Assembly: GCF_001444405.1 (NCBI RefSeq)
Contig: NZ_CP013187.1
Span: 3,410,001-3,474,000, forward strand
Direction of reading: 5' to 3'
Source: Pseudoalteromonas phenolica
GTDB lineage: Bacteria > Pseudomonadota > Gammaproteobacteria > Enterobacterales > Alteromonadaceae
DNA: 64,000 nucleotides
Of the stretch, positions 25,351 to 35,006 are shown piece after piece; position 1 is the stretch's first letter; each line of letters begins with the position of its first letter. The translations under genes were made by a program, and so were the position numbers. The notes beneath the pieces were generated by a model. That model was not told the origin of the DNA, searched no databases, and saw only the letters and a program-made list of their open reading frames with translations.

Positions 25351-27126
25351 ATGATCAGCGAAATGATGATGTTCTATCTGGTATTGCTTTACCCATGTCA
25401 ACATACCCACACTACTTAAAGGCCTTTCGAAGTAATAGCCTTGTGCAGCGAAAGTATTTAAGCTTTGCGCAAAATTCAGCTGTTCTAAGCTTTCGACTCC
25501 TTCACAGATAACCGCACAATCTAACTGGTGCTGCATATCCACGAGCCCTCTAACTATTCCCCTAAGAGCACCTTGATGTTGATGATCTCGAGTCAATGAA
25601 TGCCCTACTTTGACGTAATCTACGGTCAGCTTGGGTAGCTTAGCCAAAACCAGAGGCGCTTCTCCAAACCCGTCTACACACAGACGAACGCCTATACTGC
25701 GAAGGCGAGCAATCATGGCGACCCCTTGCGCGTCCAAAGACATAAACAACGCAGATGGACACTCTATAATTAAGTCGCCGGCTTCGAGATGGTGAGTAAG
25801 CAGTACATCGTCTAAAAACTCAATAAATTCTTCATGTAGCATTTCAGGACCAAATACATTGACGCTCAGCGCCATTTTTATTCCTTCCATTTTCAATGCC
25901 ATTGCAATTTCAGCTGCTCGTTCAATCACGAATTGCGCTACAGGTAGGGCTAACCCCGCAATACGAATATCATCAATAAACTTACCTGCAGCTAAAATAC
26001 CCTGCTTTGGATGTTGCCAACGCAAAAGTAGCTCTAAAAACTCAATACCATTATCGCTGTGACGGATGACTGGTTGAAAGTAAAGCTCAAGCTGCTCTCT
26101 AAAGTCATGATGGGTCAACTCTGCTAAACGTGCTTGCTGCTCTTGTTTCACCGTTTGCATGCTATTCTGATATTCTGTCACCACCTTTTTAGGCTCAGAA
26201 TCAAGGGCTAAAAATGCGCAAGTAATGGCATTATCAAAGTCACTGACTTTATCAGCGAAAGAAACATAACTTGCCCGAGCTTTTATTTCGATCGTGCAAT
26301 GACCTACATTAAACGGTTTTAACGTGGTTTGTACTATGGCACCTATTACTTGCTCATGAAGATGTTGTTGATGGGCTAAAGAACACAAGAAAACAAAGTG
26401 CAACCCCCCTAAATGCGCAAGCTTTGAAAGCTCGTCCTCTTCCTCTATGTTTAAAATATCGTCACTTTGCAGTTGCTGCTTAATTCGATTTGCTGATTGC
26501 GCGAGCAATAAATCCCCATACTCTCTACCTAAGTGGAAATTAACCTGTTCAAATCCTTCAAGACGGATCATTACTAACACCATAGGAGAAGTATCCTGCT
26601 CAGTATGAGCATAGTAAGCATCTCTCAGTGCATTTCTAGGAGGTAAGCCTAAGACGTCTTGCTTTCTTAAAGCATTGTGTTCAGGTAATACTGAGAGATT
26701 ATTTTGACTAGGCTTCAAAGAAAACTCAAAAAGCTGTGCAATATAAACCAAAAGCAGAGGGAGTAATGTCAGCTGAATTGGCCAATACCCGACTATGTTC
26801 CCTCCCAATAATGCTAAGTACCCTGAAGCCGCAACAAACGACACCATAAGTAGAGGTTTAGAACCTAGTTTTAGCGCTAGGTAGAGATGGCCGAATAACA
26901 CCAGAGAGATTGCATAAGTTGCCCACATATTGGGGAGTAATGCGGTAAAAGCCACCAGCATAGTGGCAACATGAAGTGCACGAATAGATTGCGCATGGCT
27001 GAGAATAATTAAAGCGATACTGCCCATTAACACTAACCCACCTAAAAACGCGGTTAGTAGCGCCAGCTCCCCCTGTTGCAATCCATTGAATACAGGAAAG
27101 CTGGTCAATGTGCCTAGCAAGGTCAT
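25339..27126 (-). CDS. Membrane GGDEF-EAL protein with both motifs degenerate
   Basis: The 595-residue protein has about five N-terminal membrane helices (residues 1-130), then a GGDEF-like domain (about 160-315) and an EAL-like domain (about 335-585). The GGDEF signature reads GGLHF (240-244), losing the Asp-Glu pair needed for diguanylate cyclase. In the EAL domain the first Glu survives (ELLLRW, Glu365), but DDFG is VDGFG (484-488) and the KxD lysine-aspartate motif is YVKVG (504-508). Several metal-binding acids are therefore gone. I infer a non-catalytic c-di-GMP sensor or a protein-interaction module. A TTG start 6 nt upstream is possible. It lies 32 nt after hutI on the same strand. 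Confidence 0.85.
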   Translation of the reverse strand: MTLLGTLTSFPVFNGLQQGELALLTAFLGGLVLMGSIALIILSHAQSIRALHVATMLVAFTALLPNMWATYAISLVLFGHLYLALKLGSKPLLMVSFVAASGYLALLGGNIVGYWPIQLTLLPLLLVYIAQLFEFSLKPSQNNLSVLPEHNALRKQDVLGLPPRNALRDAYYAHTEQDTSPMVLVMIRLEGFEQVNFHLGREYGDLLLAQSANRIKQQLQSDDILNIEEEDELSKLAHLGGLHFVFLCSLAHQQHLHEQVIGAIVQTTLKPFNVGHCTIEIKARASYVSFADKVSDFDNAITCAFLALDSEPKKVVTEYQNSMQTVKQEQQARLAELTHHDFREQLELYFQPVIRHSDNGIEFLELLLRWQHPKQGILAAGKFIDDIRIAGLALPVAQFVIERAAEIAMALKMEGIKMALSVNVFGPEMLHEEFIEFLDDVLLTHHLEAGDLIIECPSALFMSLDAQGVAMIARLRSIGVRLCVDGFGEAPLVLAKLPKLTVDYVKVGHSLTRDHQHQGALRGIVRGLVDMQHQLDCAVICEGVESLEQLNFAQSLNTFAAQGYYFERPLSSVGMLTWVKQYQIEHHHFADHKKG

Positions 27127-27157
27127 CACCAACTTTTACCTATAAATTAAATACTTC

Positions 27158-28384
27158 TTATTGGATCAGTTTACCTGAGATCCACAAATTTGATAGCTCA
27201 TTTACACCAAATTGATAACTTAATTGCGCTGGTGTAGCAATATCCCACATAGCTAAGTCAGCCCGCATACCCACTTTAAGTATACCTCTATCCGACAAAC
27301 CAAGTGCTTTCGCCGCATTAACTGTTACACCTTGCAGAGTCTCTTCAGGTGTTAATCTAAATAAGGTGCAGCCCATATTCAGCATCAAACGTAATGAACA
27401 AAGTGGTGCAGTGCCAGGATTAAAATCACTGGCTATCGCCATTGGTACGTTATATTGGCGAAGTAGTTCAAGCGGCGGCATCTGAGTTTCTCGCAAGAAA
27501 TAAAAAGCACCAGGTAATAACACTGCAACCGTTCCGGCATCAGCCATCGCTTTTACACCCGCTTCATCAAGATACTCGATATGATCTGCCGATAAACCTT
27601 TAAACTCTGCGACTAGCTCTGTGCCATGTTGATTGGATAATTGTTCAGCATGACATTTTACTGGCAAGCCTAATTGGCGAGACTTCTCAAATACCCGCTT
27701 AGTCTGAGCGTAACTAAACCCTACATTTTCACAGAATACATCAACCGCATCTGCCAAGTTCAGCTCAGCCACTTTTGGCAACATGACATCGCATACTAAA
27801 TCAATGTAAGCATCAGGATCATTTTTAAACTCAGGCGGTAGAGCATGCGCACCTAAGAATGTGCTTTGGATGTCTACTGGGTGATTGTCATTTAACACTT
27901 TATTGACTTCGAGTAATTTGATTTCAGTATCTAGATCTAAGCCATATCCCGACTTACTTTCGACCGTAGTTACACCTTCACTCAATAAGCTATTTAAGCG
28001 GTTTTTCCCAGCTACAAACAGAGTTTCTGCATCAGCTTCTCGGGTCGCTCGTACTGTGCTCGCTATACCACCGCCCTGCTGCGCAATCTCTTGATAAGAT
28101 ACGCCATTTAAACGCTGTTCAAATTCGCCAGCACGATTACCTGCAAACAGAATATGCGTATGGCAATCTATCAAACCCGGCGTTAACCACTGTCCTTTTG
28201 CGTTAATAACTGGTGTCGATAAGGCATCAAACTCAGGCAAATCATTTAACTTACCTAACCAAGCAATTTTATCGTCTTTAATCATTAATGCGCCTTGCTC
28301 AATAGCACCGTAAGGGGCATCTACATTACTATCCATGGTTGCCAAATTGACATCGGTGATCACTAAATCTGCTTCAAACATCAC
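27158..28384 (-). CDS. hutI: Imidazolonepropionase
   Basis: This 408-residue metal-dependent amidohydrolase opens 4-imidazolone-5-propionate to N-formimidoyl-glutamate, the substrate of HutG. Metal ligands appear in DCHTHILFAG (about 73-82) and KCHAEQLS (about 242-249), with the conserved Asp in ASDFNPGTAP (about 317-326). The start is preceded by the HutC operator, about 47 bp upstream. The degenerate GGDEF-EAL gene follows and is probably cotranscribed. Confidence 0.96.
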   Translation of the reverse strand: MMFEADLVITDVNLATMDSNVDAPYGAIEQGALMIKDDKIAWLGKLNDLPEFDALSTPVINAKGQWLTPGLIDCHTHILFAGNRAGEFEQRLNGVSYQEIAQQGGGIASTVRATREADAETLFVAGKNRLNSLLSEGVTTVESKSGYGLDLDTEIKLLEVNKVLNDNHPVDIQSTFLGAHALPPEFKNDPDAYIDLVCDVMLPKVAELNLADAVDVFCENVGFSYAQTKRVFEKSRQLGLPVKCHAEQLSNQHGTELVAEFKGLSADHIEYLDEAGVKAMADAGTVAVLLPGAFYFLRETQMPPLELLRQYNVPMAIASDFNPGTAPLCSLRLMLNMGCTLFRLTPEETLQGVTVNAAKALGLSDRGILKVGMRADLAMWDIATPAQLSYQFGVNELSNLWISGKLIQ

Positions 28385-28430
28385 TGCCTCATTTGAGTTT
28401 GTTTAATTGCCTATAAGCCTATCATGCAAA

Positions 28431-28444
28431 CTTGTATATACAAG
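28431..28444. promoter_or_regulatory. HutC operator palindrome
   Basis: The perfect 14-bp palindrome CTTGTATATACAAG lies in the 109-bp gap between divergent hutI and hutC. HutC repressors of other gammaproteobacteria bind similar TTGTAT-type palindromes and are released by urocanate. Placement between the two starts fits control of both genes. Confidence 0.78.
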
Positions 28445-28493
28445 AAATCTGTGCCATTTTTAATAGCATATACTCTCCATTTAGTGATCAAGT

Positions 28494-29213
28494 ATGGCCA
28501 ACGAACCTAAATTTGCATTAATAAAAAAGCATATCACCGACCAAATTAGTGCCGGTATTTGGAAAGAGGACCAACGCGTTCCTTCTGAAAACGAACTTGC
28601 TGAGCAATTTAGTGTGAGCCGTATGACCGCCAGACGCGCCCTAAGTGAACTGACCGACAATGGTGTGCTAACAAGGAGTCAAGGTCTGGGCACATTTGTA
28701 GCCAGCTTAAAGTCACAATCTTCAATGCTTGAGATAAAAAATATCGCCGATGAAGTAAAAGAACGAAATGGTGAGTACAGTGCAGAAATAATTGCTCTAG
28801 AAGAAATTGCCGCCATGGCACCCATTGCTATTGCGCTCGGTGTTGATATAGACAGTAAAGTTTATCGAAGTGTCATCATACATCACGAAAATGGGCTAGC
28901 ACTGCAAGCTGAAGAGCGTTTTGTCGCCCCAGCTCTTGCGCCTGACTACCTAGTGCAAGATTTTACACAAATCACACCACATGAATACCTTTCAGCAGTC
29001 GCGCCACTGACTGAAGCAAAACACACCATTGAAGCCATTATGCCAAATCAAGATGTTTGCCAGTGGCTCGGCTTATATAACGAAGAGCCTTGCTTACAAA
29101 TGATCAGAAGAACCTGGAGTGCGAATGGTATTGTCAGCTTTACTCGGCTCATTTCACCGGGTAGTAAATACCGCCTAGGCGGTCATCTCACCTTTAAGAA
29201 AAGGGTGAGATAG
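28494..29213 (+). CDS. hutC: Histidine utilization repressor HutC (GntR family)
   Basis: This 239-residue GntR/HutC regulator has an N-terminal winged helix (about 7-75; SENELAEQFSVSRMTARRALSEL) and a C-terminal UTRA effector domain (about 95-235). HutC binds urocanate and represses hut genes. It diverges from hutI over a perfect palindrome, which gives strong context for the name. Its stop is 7 bp from the convergent SDR gene. Confidence 0.93.
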   Translation: MANEPKFALIKKHITDQISAGIWKEDQRVPSENELAEQFSVSRMTARRALSELTDNGVLTRSQGLGTFVASLKSQSSMLEIKNIADEVKERNGEYSAEIIALEEIAAMAPIAIALGVDIDSKVYRSVIIHHENGLALQAEERFVAPALAPDYLVQDFTQITPHEYLSAVAPLTEAKHTIEAIMPNQDVCQWLGLYNEEPCLQMIRRTWSANGIVSFTRLISPGSKYRLGGHLTFKKRVR

Positions 29214-29220
29214 CGCACAT

Positions 29221-29976
29221 TCAAATCTCTGCTTGATAGCCAAAACCCAAGGCTTCAATGGCTGAACCATCAATCACTCTTGCACCGGCGATATCACTTG
29301 CAAATGAAGGGGGCTGTGTGCCTAACTTAGCGCATCTCTGCTGGTAATAATCTAGACGAGTTGGGTGATTAGGGTGACAAACATTATAAACCGTATTAGC
29401 TTTCTCCCAATTCAGTATTACCGCCTCAATCGCAGCAACAACATCGGCTTGATGCACCATATTAACAACTGCTTGACTGCTACTTTTTAGAGTTTTACCA
29501 GCAACAAACTGTCCTGGCTCTCGGTTAGGTCCAACCAATCCCGCCAAGCGTAAAACCTTCCCCTTGGCACCAAATACCATTTGTTCAGCTTGCAATAATA
29601 TCTTTTTACGAGCTGTTTCACTGTCTAATTCACCACTTTCGGTATAAGTACCATCTAGCTCTGAATACACACCTGTACTCGAGCATAACAAGAACCCTTT
29701 ACACGCTAATTCATCAGAAAGCCTTAACGCAGCAGATAAAGTTTCAAGATAATTGCTGTCAGCATGACGTGCTCTCGGAGGAATAGCGCACACCCAATAG
29801 GCATCTTGTAAATCTACAGAATGAGTTAGCTCTCCTGCTTGCAATGTAAATTGTCGAATAATTGCACTACCAGAATTTGGGCTTCGACTGGTGCCCTGCA
29901 CTTGCCAATTTGCCTGTTTGGTTTTCTCAATTAATGCGCTACCCAGCCAACCAGCACCCAAAACAACTAGCTTCAT
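29221..29976 (-). CDS. Extended SDR / NAD-dependent epimerase-like protein (YeeZ-like)
   Basis: This 251-residue Rossmann protein begins MKLVVLGAGWLGSALIE, with the dinucleotide-binding GxGxxG (residues 7-12). The CSSTGVYSE segment (about 107-115) matches the SDR active-site region. The usual YxxxK is not obvious: the stretch SETARKKILLQAEQM holds lysines but no tyrosine at the expected place. Catalysis is therefore uncertain. It resembles E. coli YeeZ, whose substrate is unknown. It stands between the hut genes and a chemoreceptor without a clear pathway. Confidence 0.75.
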   Translation of the reverse strand: MKLVVLGAGWLGSALIEKTKQANWQVQGTSRSPNSGSAIIRQFTLQAGELTHSVDLQDAYWVCAIPPRARHADSNYLETLSAALRLSDELACKGFLLCSSTGVYSELDGTYTESGELDSETARKKILLQAEQMVFGAKGKVLRLAGLVGPNREPGQFVAGKTLKSSSQAVVNMVHQADVVAAIEAVILNWEKANTVYNVCHPNHPTRLDYYQQRCAKLGTQPPSFASDIAGARVIDGSAIEALGFGYQAEI

Positions 29977-30114
29977 CTCATACCTCTGTATTAATTTTAA
30001 ACCGCAAAGTATTATTATAGGAACAAAATAACGTCAATCTAATGTTAACTGTGGTCAAAGCGACTCAGATATGATTTGATTGTGTAGTGCGGTTACCAAT
30101 AAAAAGAATATATC

Positions 30115-32145
30115 ATGCTTAACAACTTATCCCTCAGGAGAAAAATACTCCTACTTATCGGTGGTACAATTTCAGTACTACTTATTATTGCCTCCAGCTA
30201 CTTTGTAAATCATTTAGCAACTATTTCACGCAACAGCGTGGAGCGTGAAGCTCAAAGCTATATTTATGCTGAAAAACTATCGATGGAATCATTTTTCGCC
30301 CAATACGGTGAACTAGTCAGCACCTTTGCACAAAGCGCACATGTGGTAGATTTTTTCGAACAATACACCGAGCGCGAAGCAGACCTATCAACTCAACCAG
30401 GTTATGACTTAGTAAATCGAGATTTTGATAGACTAACGGCAAATAACGACAATGTACTATCAACTTTTTTTGCTTCTGCTATCACAGGTGAATACTTCAA
30501 AGAAAACGAACGCACTTCTCACTTCTCTGATGGTCGCCCATATTTTGCTTATAAACGAGGATGGTGGCCTGAAGCCATGGCGATTGGTAAGTTGCATGTG
30601 AGCCCAGTTTCAGTCGATGCAAACACCGGCGATGTGTCTGCAGTGATCAAGCTACCCGTCTATAACTCATCACGTAAATTATTAGGTATCGCAGGTATTG
30701 ATTTGCAGATGGAACAAATCAACCAATTGGTTGAGCAGATCCGCTTCCAAGGCCAAGGTTACGGCTTCTTACTAGATAACAACTTAAACGTTGTTCATTT
30801 ATCAAAGCAAACTGGCCACAAGCTGTCTATTACCGATGAGGGCCCGAATGGAAAAGAAGGCCTAGATGGGCTAGAAAAACAGTTCTCAGATACTCATGGC
30901 TTCCGAGCATTAAACTCCGAAATTAAAAATAATGATTCAGGCACATCAGTTGTTACTTTCAAAGGCCAAGACTATTACGTGGTATATAACAGCGTAAAAC
31001 TCGATGAGCCATTACTCGACTGGCATGTGGGCGTCATGATCCCGGTATCGTTTATTGAAGAACCAGTAAACGAAGCCGTCATGAGTACCGTCATCGCCTT
31101 CTTAGTGATCATCAGTATTGTTGTACTTATGATTTTATGGGCAACACAGATGATCACCAAACCGATTGTGTCACTTGCAGATACTATGCGTGACATTGCC
31201 TCAGGCGAAGGTGATTTAACACGTAGGATCAGTATTGAAAGTAACGACGAGGTTGGTCAACTTGCCTCTCACATGAATACCTTTATCGAAAAGCTGCGTG
31301 CCATGATGCAAACCACGGCGCAACAAGCCTCTCAACTAGGTCATGCCTCTGAACAGTTAAGCTCGGTATCAGCAAACACCAATAGCGAGATCCAACAAGA
31401 AAAAGAGCAAGTTGACAGCGTCAGTGCTGCGGTAACAGAAATGGCTGCAACTGTGACTGAAATCTCACGCAATGCACAAGAAGCAAGTCACGCTGCTGAG
31501 CAAGTACAGCACATGACAAATGACGGTGCGACGCGCTCAAGCCAAGCACAAACTGTCATGACTGAATTGGCTAGCCACATCGGTGAAGCTGCAAAAGTTG
31601 TTGCGGGTCTTGAAAAAGAAACCACTAACATTGGCGCAGTAATTGACGTGATCAATGGCATTGCCGAACAAACCAATTTACTGGCACTAAACGCAGCGAT
31701 TGAAGCAGCTCGTGCCGGTGAACAAGGTCGAGGGTTCGCAGTAGTCGCTGATGAAGTGCGCTCACTGGCAAGTAGGACGCAAGAATCAACTGACGATATT
31801 CGTAATATGATCACGCGACTACAACAAATTGCACAGCAAGCATCAACCATGATGCAACAAGGTCAAGATCAAGCTGAAGGCTCTGTATCACAGACACAAG
31901 AAGTGCTCGATTCATTGCAAGAAATCGCCAGCTCAGTGGCAACAGTTCAAGACCAAAGCCACCAGATTGCAACCGCGACCGAACAACAAACTATTGTGGC
32001 TGAAGACATTAACACCAGCTTAAATGCGATAAATGATCTTGTTAACAGTACTGCTAATCACGCGCATACATTGGCTGATGAGGCGCATGATCTAAATGGG
32101 TTAGCCAAATCTCTCAATGGCACAGTAAACCAATTCAAGCTTTAA
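30115..32145 (+). CDS. Methyl-accepting chemotaxis protein with dCache-like sensor
   Basis: This 676-residue receptor has membrane helices at about 12-30 and 324-345, with a ~290-residue periplasmic domain. The domain carries dCache features (YFAYKRGWWPEAMAIGKL, then LPVYNSSRKLLGIAGIDL). A HAMP domain (about 346-400; SGEGDLTRRI) and an MA domain with the NLLALNAAIEAARAGEQ tip follow. It ends VNQFKL with no CheR pentapeptide. dCache receptors often bind amino acids; the hut genes next door make histidine-related ligands a loose guess only. Confidence 0.9.
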   Translation: MLNNLSLRRKILLLIGGTISVLLIIASSYFVNHLATISRNSVEREAQSYIYAEKLSMESFFAQYGELVSTFAQSAHVVDFFEQYTEREADLSTQPGYDLVNRDFDRLTANNDNVLSTFFASAITGEYFKENERTSHFSDGRPYFAYKRGWWPEAMAIGKLHVSPVSVDANTGDVSAVIKLPVYNSSRKLLGIAGIDLQMEQINQLVEQIRFQGQGYGFLLDNNLNVVHLSKQTGHKLSITDEGPNGKEGLDGLEKQFSDTHGFRALNSEIKNNDSGTSVVTFKGQDYYVVYNSVKLDEPLLDWHVGVMIPVSFIEEPVNEAVMSTVIAFLVIISIVVLMILWATQMITKPIVSLADTMRDIASGEGDLTRRISIESNDEVGQLASHMNTFIEKLRAMMQTTAQQASQLGHASEQLSSVSANTNSEIQQEKEQVDSVSAAVTEMAATVTEISRNAQEASHAAEQVQHMTNDGATRSSQAQTVMTELASHIGEAAKVVAGLEKETTNIGAVIDVINGIAEQTNLLALNAAIEAARAGEQGRGFAVVADEVRSLASRTQESTDDIRNMITRLQQIAQQASTMMQQGQDQAEGSVSQTQEVLDSLQEIASSVATVQDQSHQIATATEQQTIVAEDINTSLNAINDLVNSTANHAHTLADEAHDLNGLAKSLNGTVNQFKL

Positions 32146-32153
32146 CGATACTG

Positions 32154-32180
32154 AGCAGGGCATGATTAATGCCCTGCTTT
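32154..32180 (+). terminator. Possible terminator after the dCache chemoreceptor
   Basis: A perfect 10-bp stem AGCAGGGCAT/ATGCCCTGCT with a 5-nt loop lies 9 nt after the stop, but only three Ts follow. Confidence 0.6.
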
Positions 32181-32243
32181 GCTACAGATCAAAACCCACT
32201 TTCACTTCTCGTCATACACTACACACTCTAATCTAATAGATGA

Positions 32244-33623
32244 GTGCGTATCGTGATTAATTTACCAACTTGGGATGAATCCCTAATCAAAAAATATAAT
32301 GTGTCTGGACCAAGATATACCTCTTATCCAACTGCATTATCATTAGAAAGCGGTTATCAACAAGCTGATTTACATACCGCAGTGAAGCAGTCAAAAAACC
32401 AAGCATTATCGCTCTATATTCATATCCCATTTTGCCACCAGCTTTGTTATTACTGTGGTTGCAATAAAATCGTGACACGCCATCAGTCAAAAGCTGACGT
32501 CTATTTAGATCATCTAGAAAAAGAAGTACAGTCGCAGTCTTCTGTGTTTGCGCATTACCGTGTTGAGCAATTGCATTTAGGTGGCGGCACGCCAACGTTT
32601 TTAACTGCCAAGCAAATGACACGCCTGATTAATATTGTAGAAGCACACTTTAACTTCACCGAAGACGCGCAACGTGGTATTGAAATTGATCCACGCTCTA
32701 TTGCTGACGACATGTTAGTCACTTTGAAAGACTTAGGCTTCAACCGGGTCTCGTTTGGTATTCAAGATTTCAATGATGAAGTACAAGCTGCGGTCAATCG
32801 ACCGCAATGTGTTGAAGAAGTCTTAGCACTTGTAAAGCAAGCAAGAGCACTCGGGTTTAAGTCAATCAATACCGATATGATCTACGGCTTACCTCACCAA
32901 ACCCCAGAAAGTTTTAAGCAAAGCATTGAACAACTAATAGCGCTGAGCCCAGACAGAGTGTCTGTGTTCAACTACGCTCACCTCCCAGATAGATTTGCCG
33001 CGCAACGCAAACTAAAAGAAGCGGACATGCCAAGTCCGCAGCAAAAGCTTGAGATCTTCAAAAATACGCTACAGCAAATGACTGAGGCTGGTTATCAGTT
33101 TATCGGTATGGACCATTTTGCTAAAAAAGACGACGAGCTTGCGGTTGCGCAAAGAAATAATGAACTTCACCGTAACTTCCAAGGCTATACAACCCATGGA
33201 AACTGCGATTTGTTAGGCTTAGGAGTTTCATCAATTTCACAAATTGGTAATGCAATTTTGCAAAACCAAAAAGAACTCAAAGCTTATTACTCAGACATTA
33301 ACGAGATTGGCTGTGCTACTCATAAAGGGATGCGCCTGAATAACGATGATGAGCTCAGAGCCGATGTTATCAAACAACTGATTTGTCATTTTGAATTAGA
33401 CATAAAGGCGATTGAGACTAAATATAATATCGACTTTAACGATTACTTTAGTGAAGCCCTAGACGCACTCAAACCACTGGCAGAAGATGAGCTTGTGACA
33501 TTGTCTGCGCAGCGTATCGAAGTCACCAGCAAAGGTAACTTATTCATTCGTATCATCTGTATGTGCTTTGATGCGTATTTACAGCAACAAATTAAAAATA
33601 CGCGATTCTCACGCGTTATTTAA
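32244..33623 (+). CDS. hemN: Oxygen-independent coproporphyrinogen III oxidase
   Basis: This radical-SAM enzyme of about 459 residues oxidatively decarboxylates coproporphyrinogen III to protoporphyrinogen IX without oxygen. The [4Fe-4S] motif is IPFCHQLCYYCGCNK (CxxxCxxC plus the extra Cys typical of HemN, about 60-74). GGGTPTF follows near 113-119. The C-terminus FSRVI matches E. coli HemN. The given start is GTG; a second in-frame GTG at 32253 is equally possible. This is HemN proper, not the HemW-like paralogue, judging by the N-terminal NVSGPRYTSYPTA segment. Confidence 0.94.
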   Translation: MRIVINLPTWDESLIKKYNVSGPRYTSYPTALSLESGYQQADLHTAVKQSKNQALSLYIHIPFCHQLCYYCGCNKIVTRHQSKADVYLDHLEKEVQSQSSVFAHYRVEQLHLGGGTPTFLTAKQMTRLINIVEAHFNFTEDAQRGIEIDPRSIADDMLVTLKDLGFNRVSFGIQDFNDEVQAAVNRPQCVEEVLALVKQARALGFKSINTDMIYGLPHQTPESFKQSIEQLIALSPDRVSVFNYAHLPDRFAAQRKLKEADMPSPQQKLEIFKNTLQQMTEAGYQFIGMDHFAKKDDELAVAQRNNELHRNFQGYTTHGNCDLLGLGVSSISQIGNAILQNQKELKAYYSDINEIGCATHKGMRLNNDDELRADVIKQLICHFELDIKAIETKYNIDFNDYFSEALDALKPLAEDELVTLSAQRIEVTSKGNLFIRIICMCFDAYLQQQIKNTRFSRVI

Positions 33624-33651
33624 GCATCTCTAGCATCTAATAAACACATGT

Positions 33652-33679
33652 AAAAAAGGATGGCTGAGCCATCCTTTTT
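33652..33679. terminator. Bidirectional terminator between hemN and envZ
   Basis: A 7-bp GC-rich stem GGATGGC/GCCATCC with a TGA loop is flanked by A6 and T5. Confidence 0.92.
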
Positions 33680-33696
33680 GCTTTCTAAATCAGATT

Positions 33697-34998
33697 TTAG
33701 GCCAAAGCCGGTAAATAGACTTCAGCACTTAAACCACCTTCTTGACGATTACGAAGCTTCACCGTGCCACCATGAGTCGCAACAATGCGTTTAATAATCG
33801 CCAAACCTAAACCACTGCCTTCACTGCCCCGTGCTTGGTCACCTTGTTTAAAAGGCTCAAAGACACTCTCAAGCTCAGCCTCAGGAATACCCGGTCCACG
33901 GTCTTTCACTGTGACAATCACCACTTTCTTACGTGGGTTGTATGCAGTACTGACATCAATGGCCTCATCAGAATAGCGAATGGCGTTTTCTATCATATTG
34001 GTGACAACGCGTTTTAACGCAACCGTATTCATGATGACCTTTGGTAAACTCTCAGCAGCTGATAAGTTGATTTCTCGCTGATGTTGCTGCTCAGCATGCA
34101 CAACCTCAGATACCAAGTTATTCACATCATCAGGGTGCATTTCACCACTATTGTGATGACGAAGATACTCGATGAACTGATCAATAATGGCATTCATATC
34201 TTCAATGTCATCAATGATCCCTTCTTTTAAATAATCTTCTTCGTCTGACATCATTTCTGTGGCTAAACGAATACGCGTCAGTGGTGTGCGTAAGTCATGA
34301 GACACACCAGCCATTAACAGTCGTCGGTCATTCTCTAGCTCTGCAATACCTTTCGACATTTTGTTGAACGCTTGCGTTACTTCAACGACTTCTGTTGACC
34401 CTCGCTCGACGAGTCGGGTAGAAAAATCTCCCACGCCCACTCGACCTGCCGCAGTTTGTAACGCTTTTAACGGCCGGTTAAGATGCCGAGCAAACCACCA
34501 GCCTCCTAAAACACTTAAGAAACCTATACTCGATAGGTAGAAAATCAAAAACTCCAACTTTGTTTCACTAAACCCAGTCAGTGGCACCCTCACCCAATAA
34601 CCGGGCGCTTGCGGTGCTTCTACCCAATAAACAACAGGGTCGCCTTGGCTGATCCGCACTCTTGCAGAGCCATTTAGCTGCTCAGACATACTCTTTGATA
34701 ACAAGCTATATTCTTTGGCTTTGTCTAAACCATTCATATAAGCTTGTCTTTGAGTCATGACTTCAATGCCCGTTATTTCAAAGAATTTATCTGAAGTTGC
34801 TTTGTTTATTTCAACCCCTTTCTCCCAATCAATGAAAACGGTTTTGACTTGCTTAGCCAACATCAAATTAACTTGCTCGAAGGTTGGCTTGAACACATAC
34901 AATGTCACTGTGATATAAGAAACGATTTGGTTTATCAGCAATAAAGCACCAACAAAGAAAACCGTTTGCCCAAAAGCGCTACGCGGAAAAAAGCTCAT
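33697..34998 (-). CDS. envZ: Osmosensor histidine kinase EnvZ
   Basis: This inner-membrane sensor kinase has 433 residues. Membrane helices at about 13-35 and 148-168 enclose a ~110-residue periplasmic part, followed by HAMP (about 169-225). The H-box AGVSHDLRTPLTRIRLATEM (His about 241), N-box (NMIENAIRYS) and G-box (DRGPGIP, GSGLGLAII) are all present. It phosphorylates OmpR, encoded 8 nt upstream on the same strand, to control porins. Confidence 0.95.
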   Translation of the reverse strand: MSFFPRSAFGQTVFFVGALLLINQIVSYITVTLYVFKPTFEQVNLMLAKQVKTVFIDWEKGVEINKATSDKFFEITGIEVMTQRQAYMNGLDKAKEYSLLSKSMSEQLNGSARVRISQGDPVVYWVEAPQAPGYWVRVPLTGFSETKLEFLIFYLSSIGFLSVLGGWWFARHLNRPLKALQTAAGRVGVGDFSTRLVERGSTEVVEVTQAFNKMSKGIAELENDRRLLMAGVSHDLRTPLTRIRLATEMMSDEEDYLKEGIIDDIEDMNAIIDQFIEYLRHHNSGEMHPDDVNNLVSEVVHAEQQHQREINLSAAESLPKVIMNTVALKRVVTNMIENAIRYSDEAIDVSTAYNPRKKVVIVTVKDRGPGIPEAELESVFEPFKQGDQARGSEGSGLGLAIIKRIVATHGGTVKLRNRQEGGLSAEVYLPALA

Positions 34999-35006
34999 AA
35001 ACGAAA

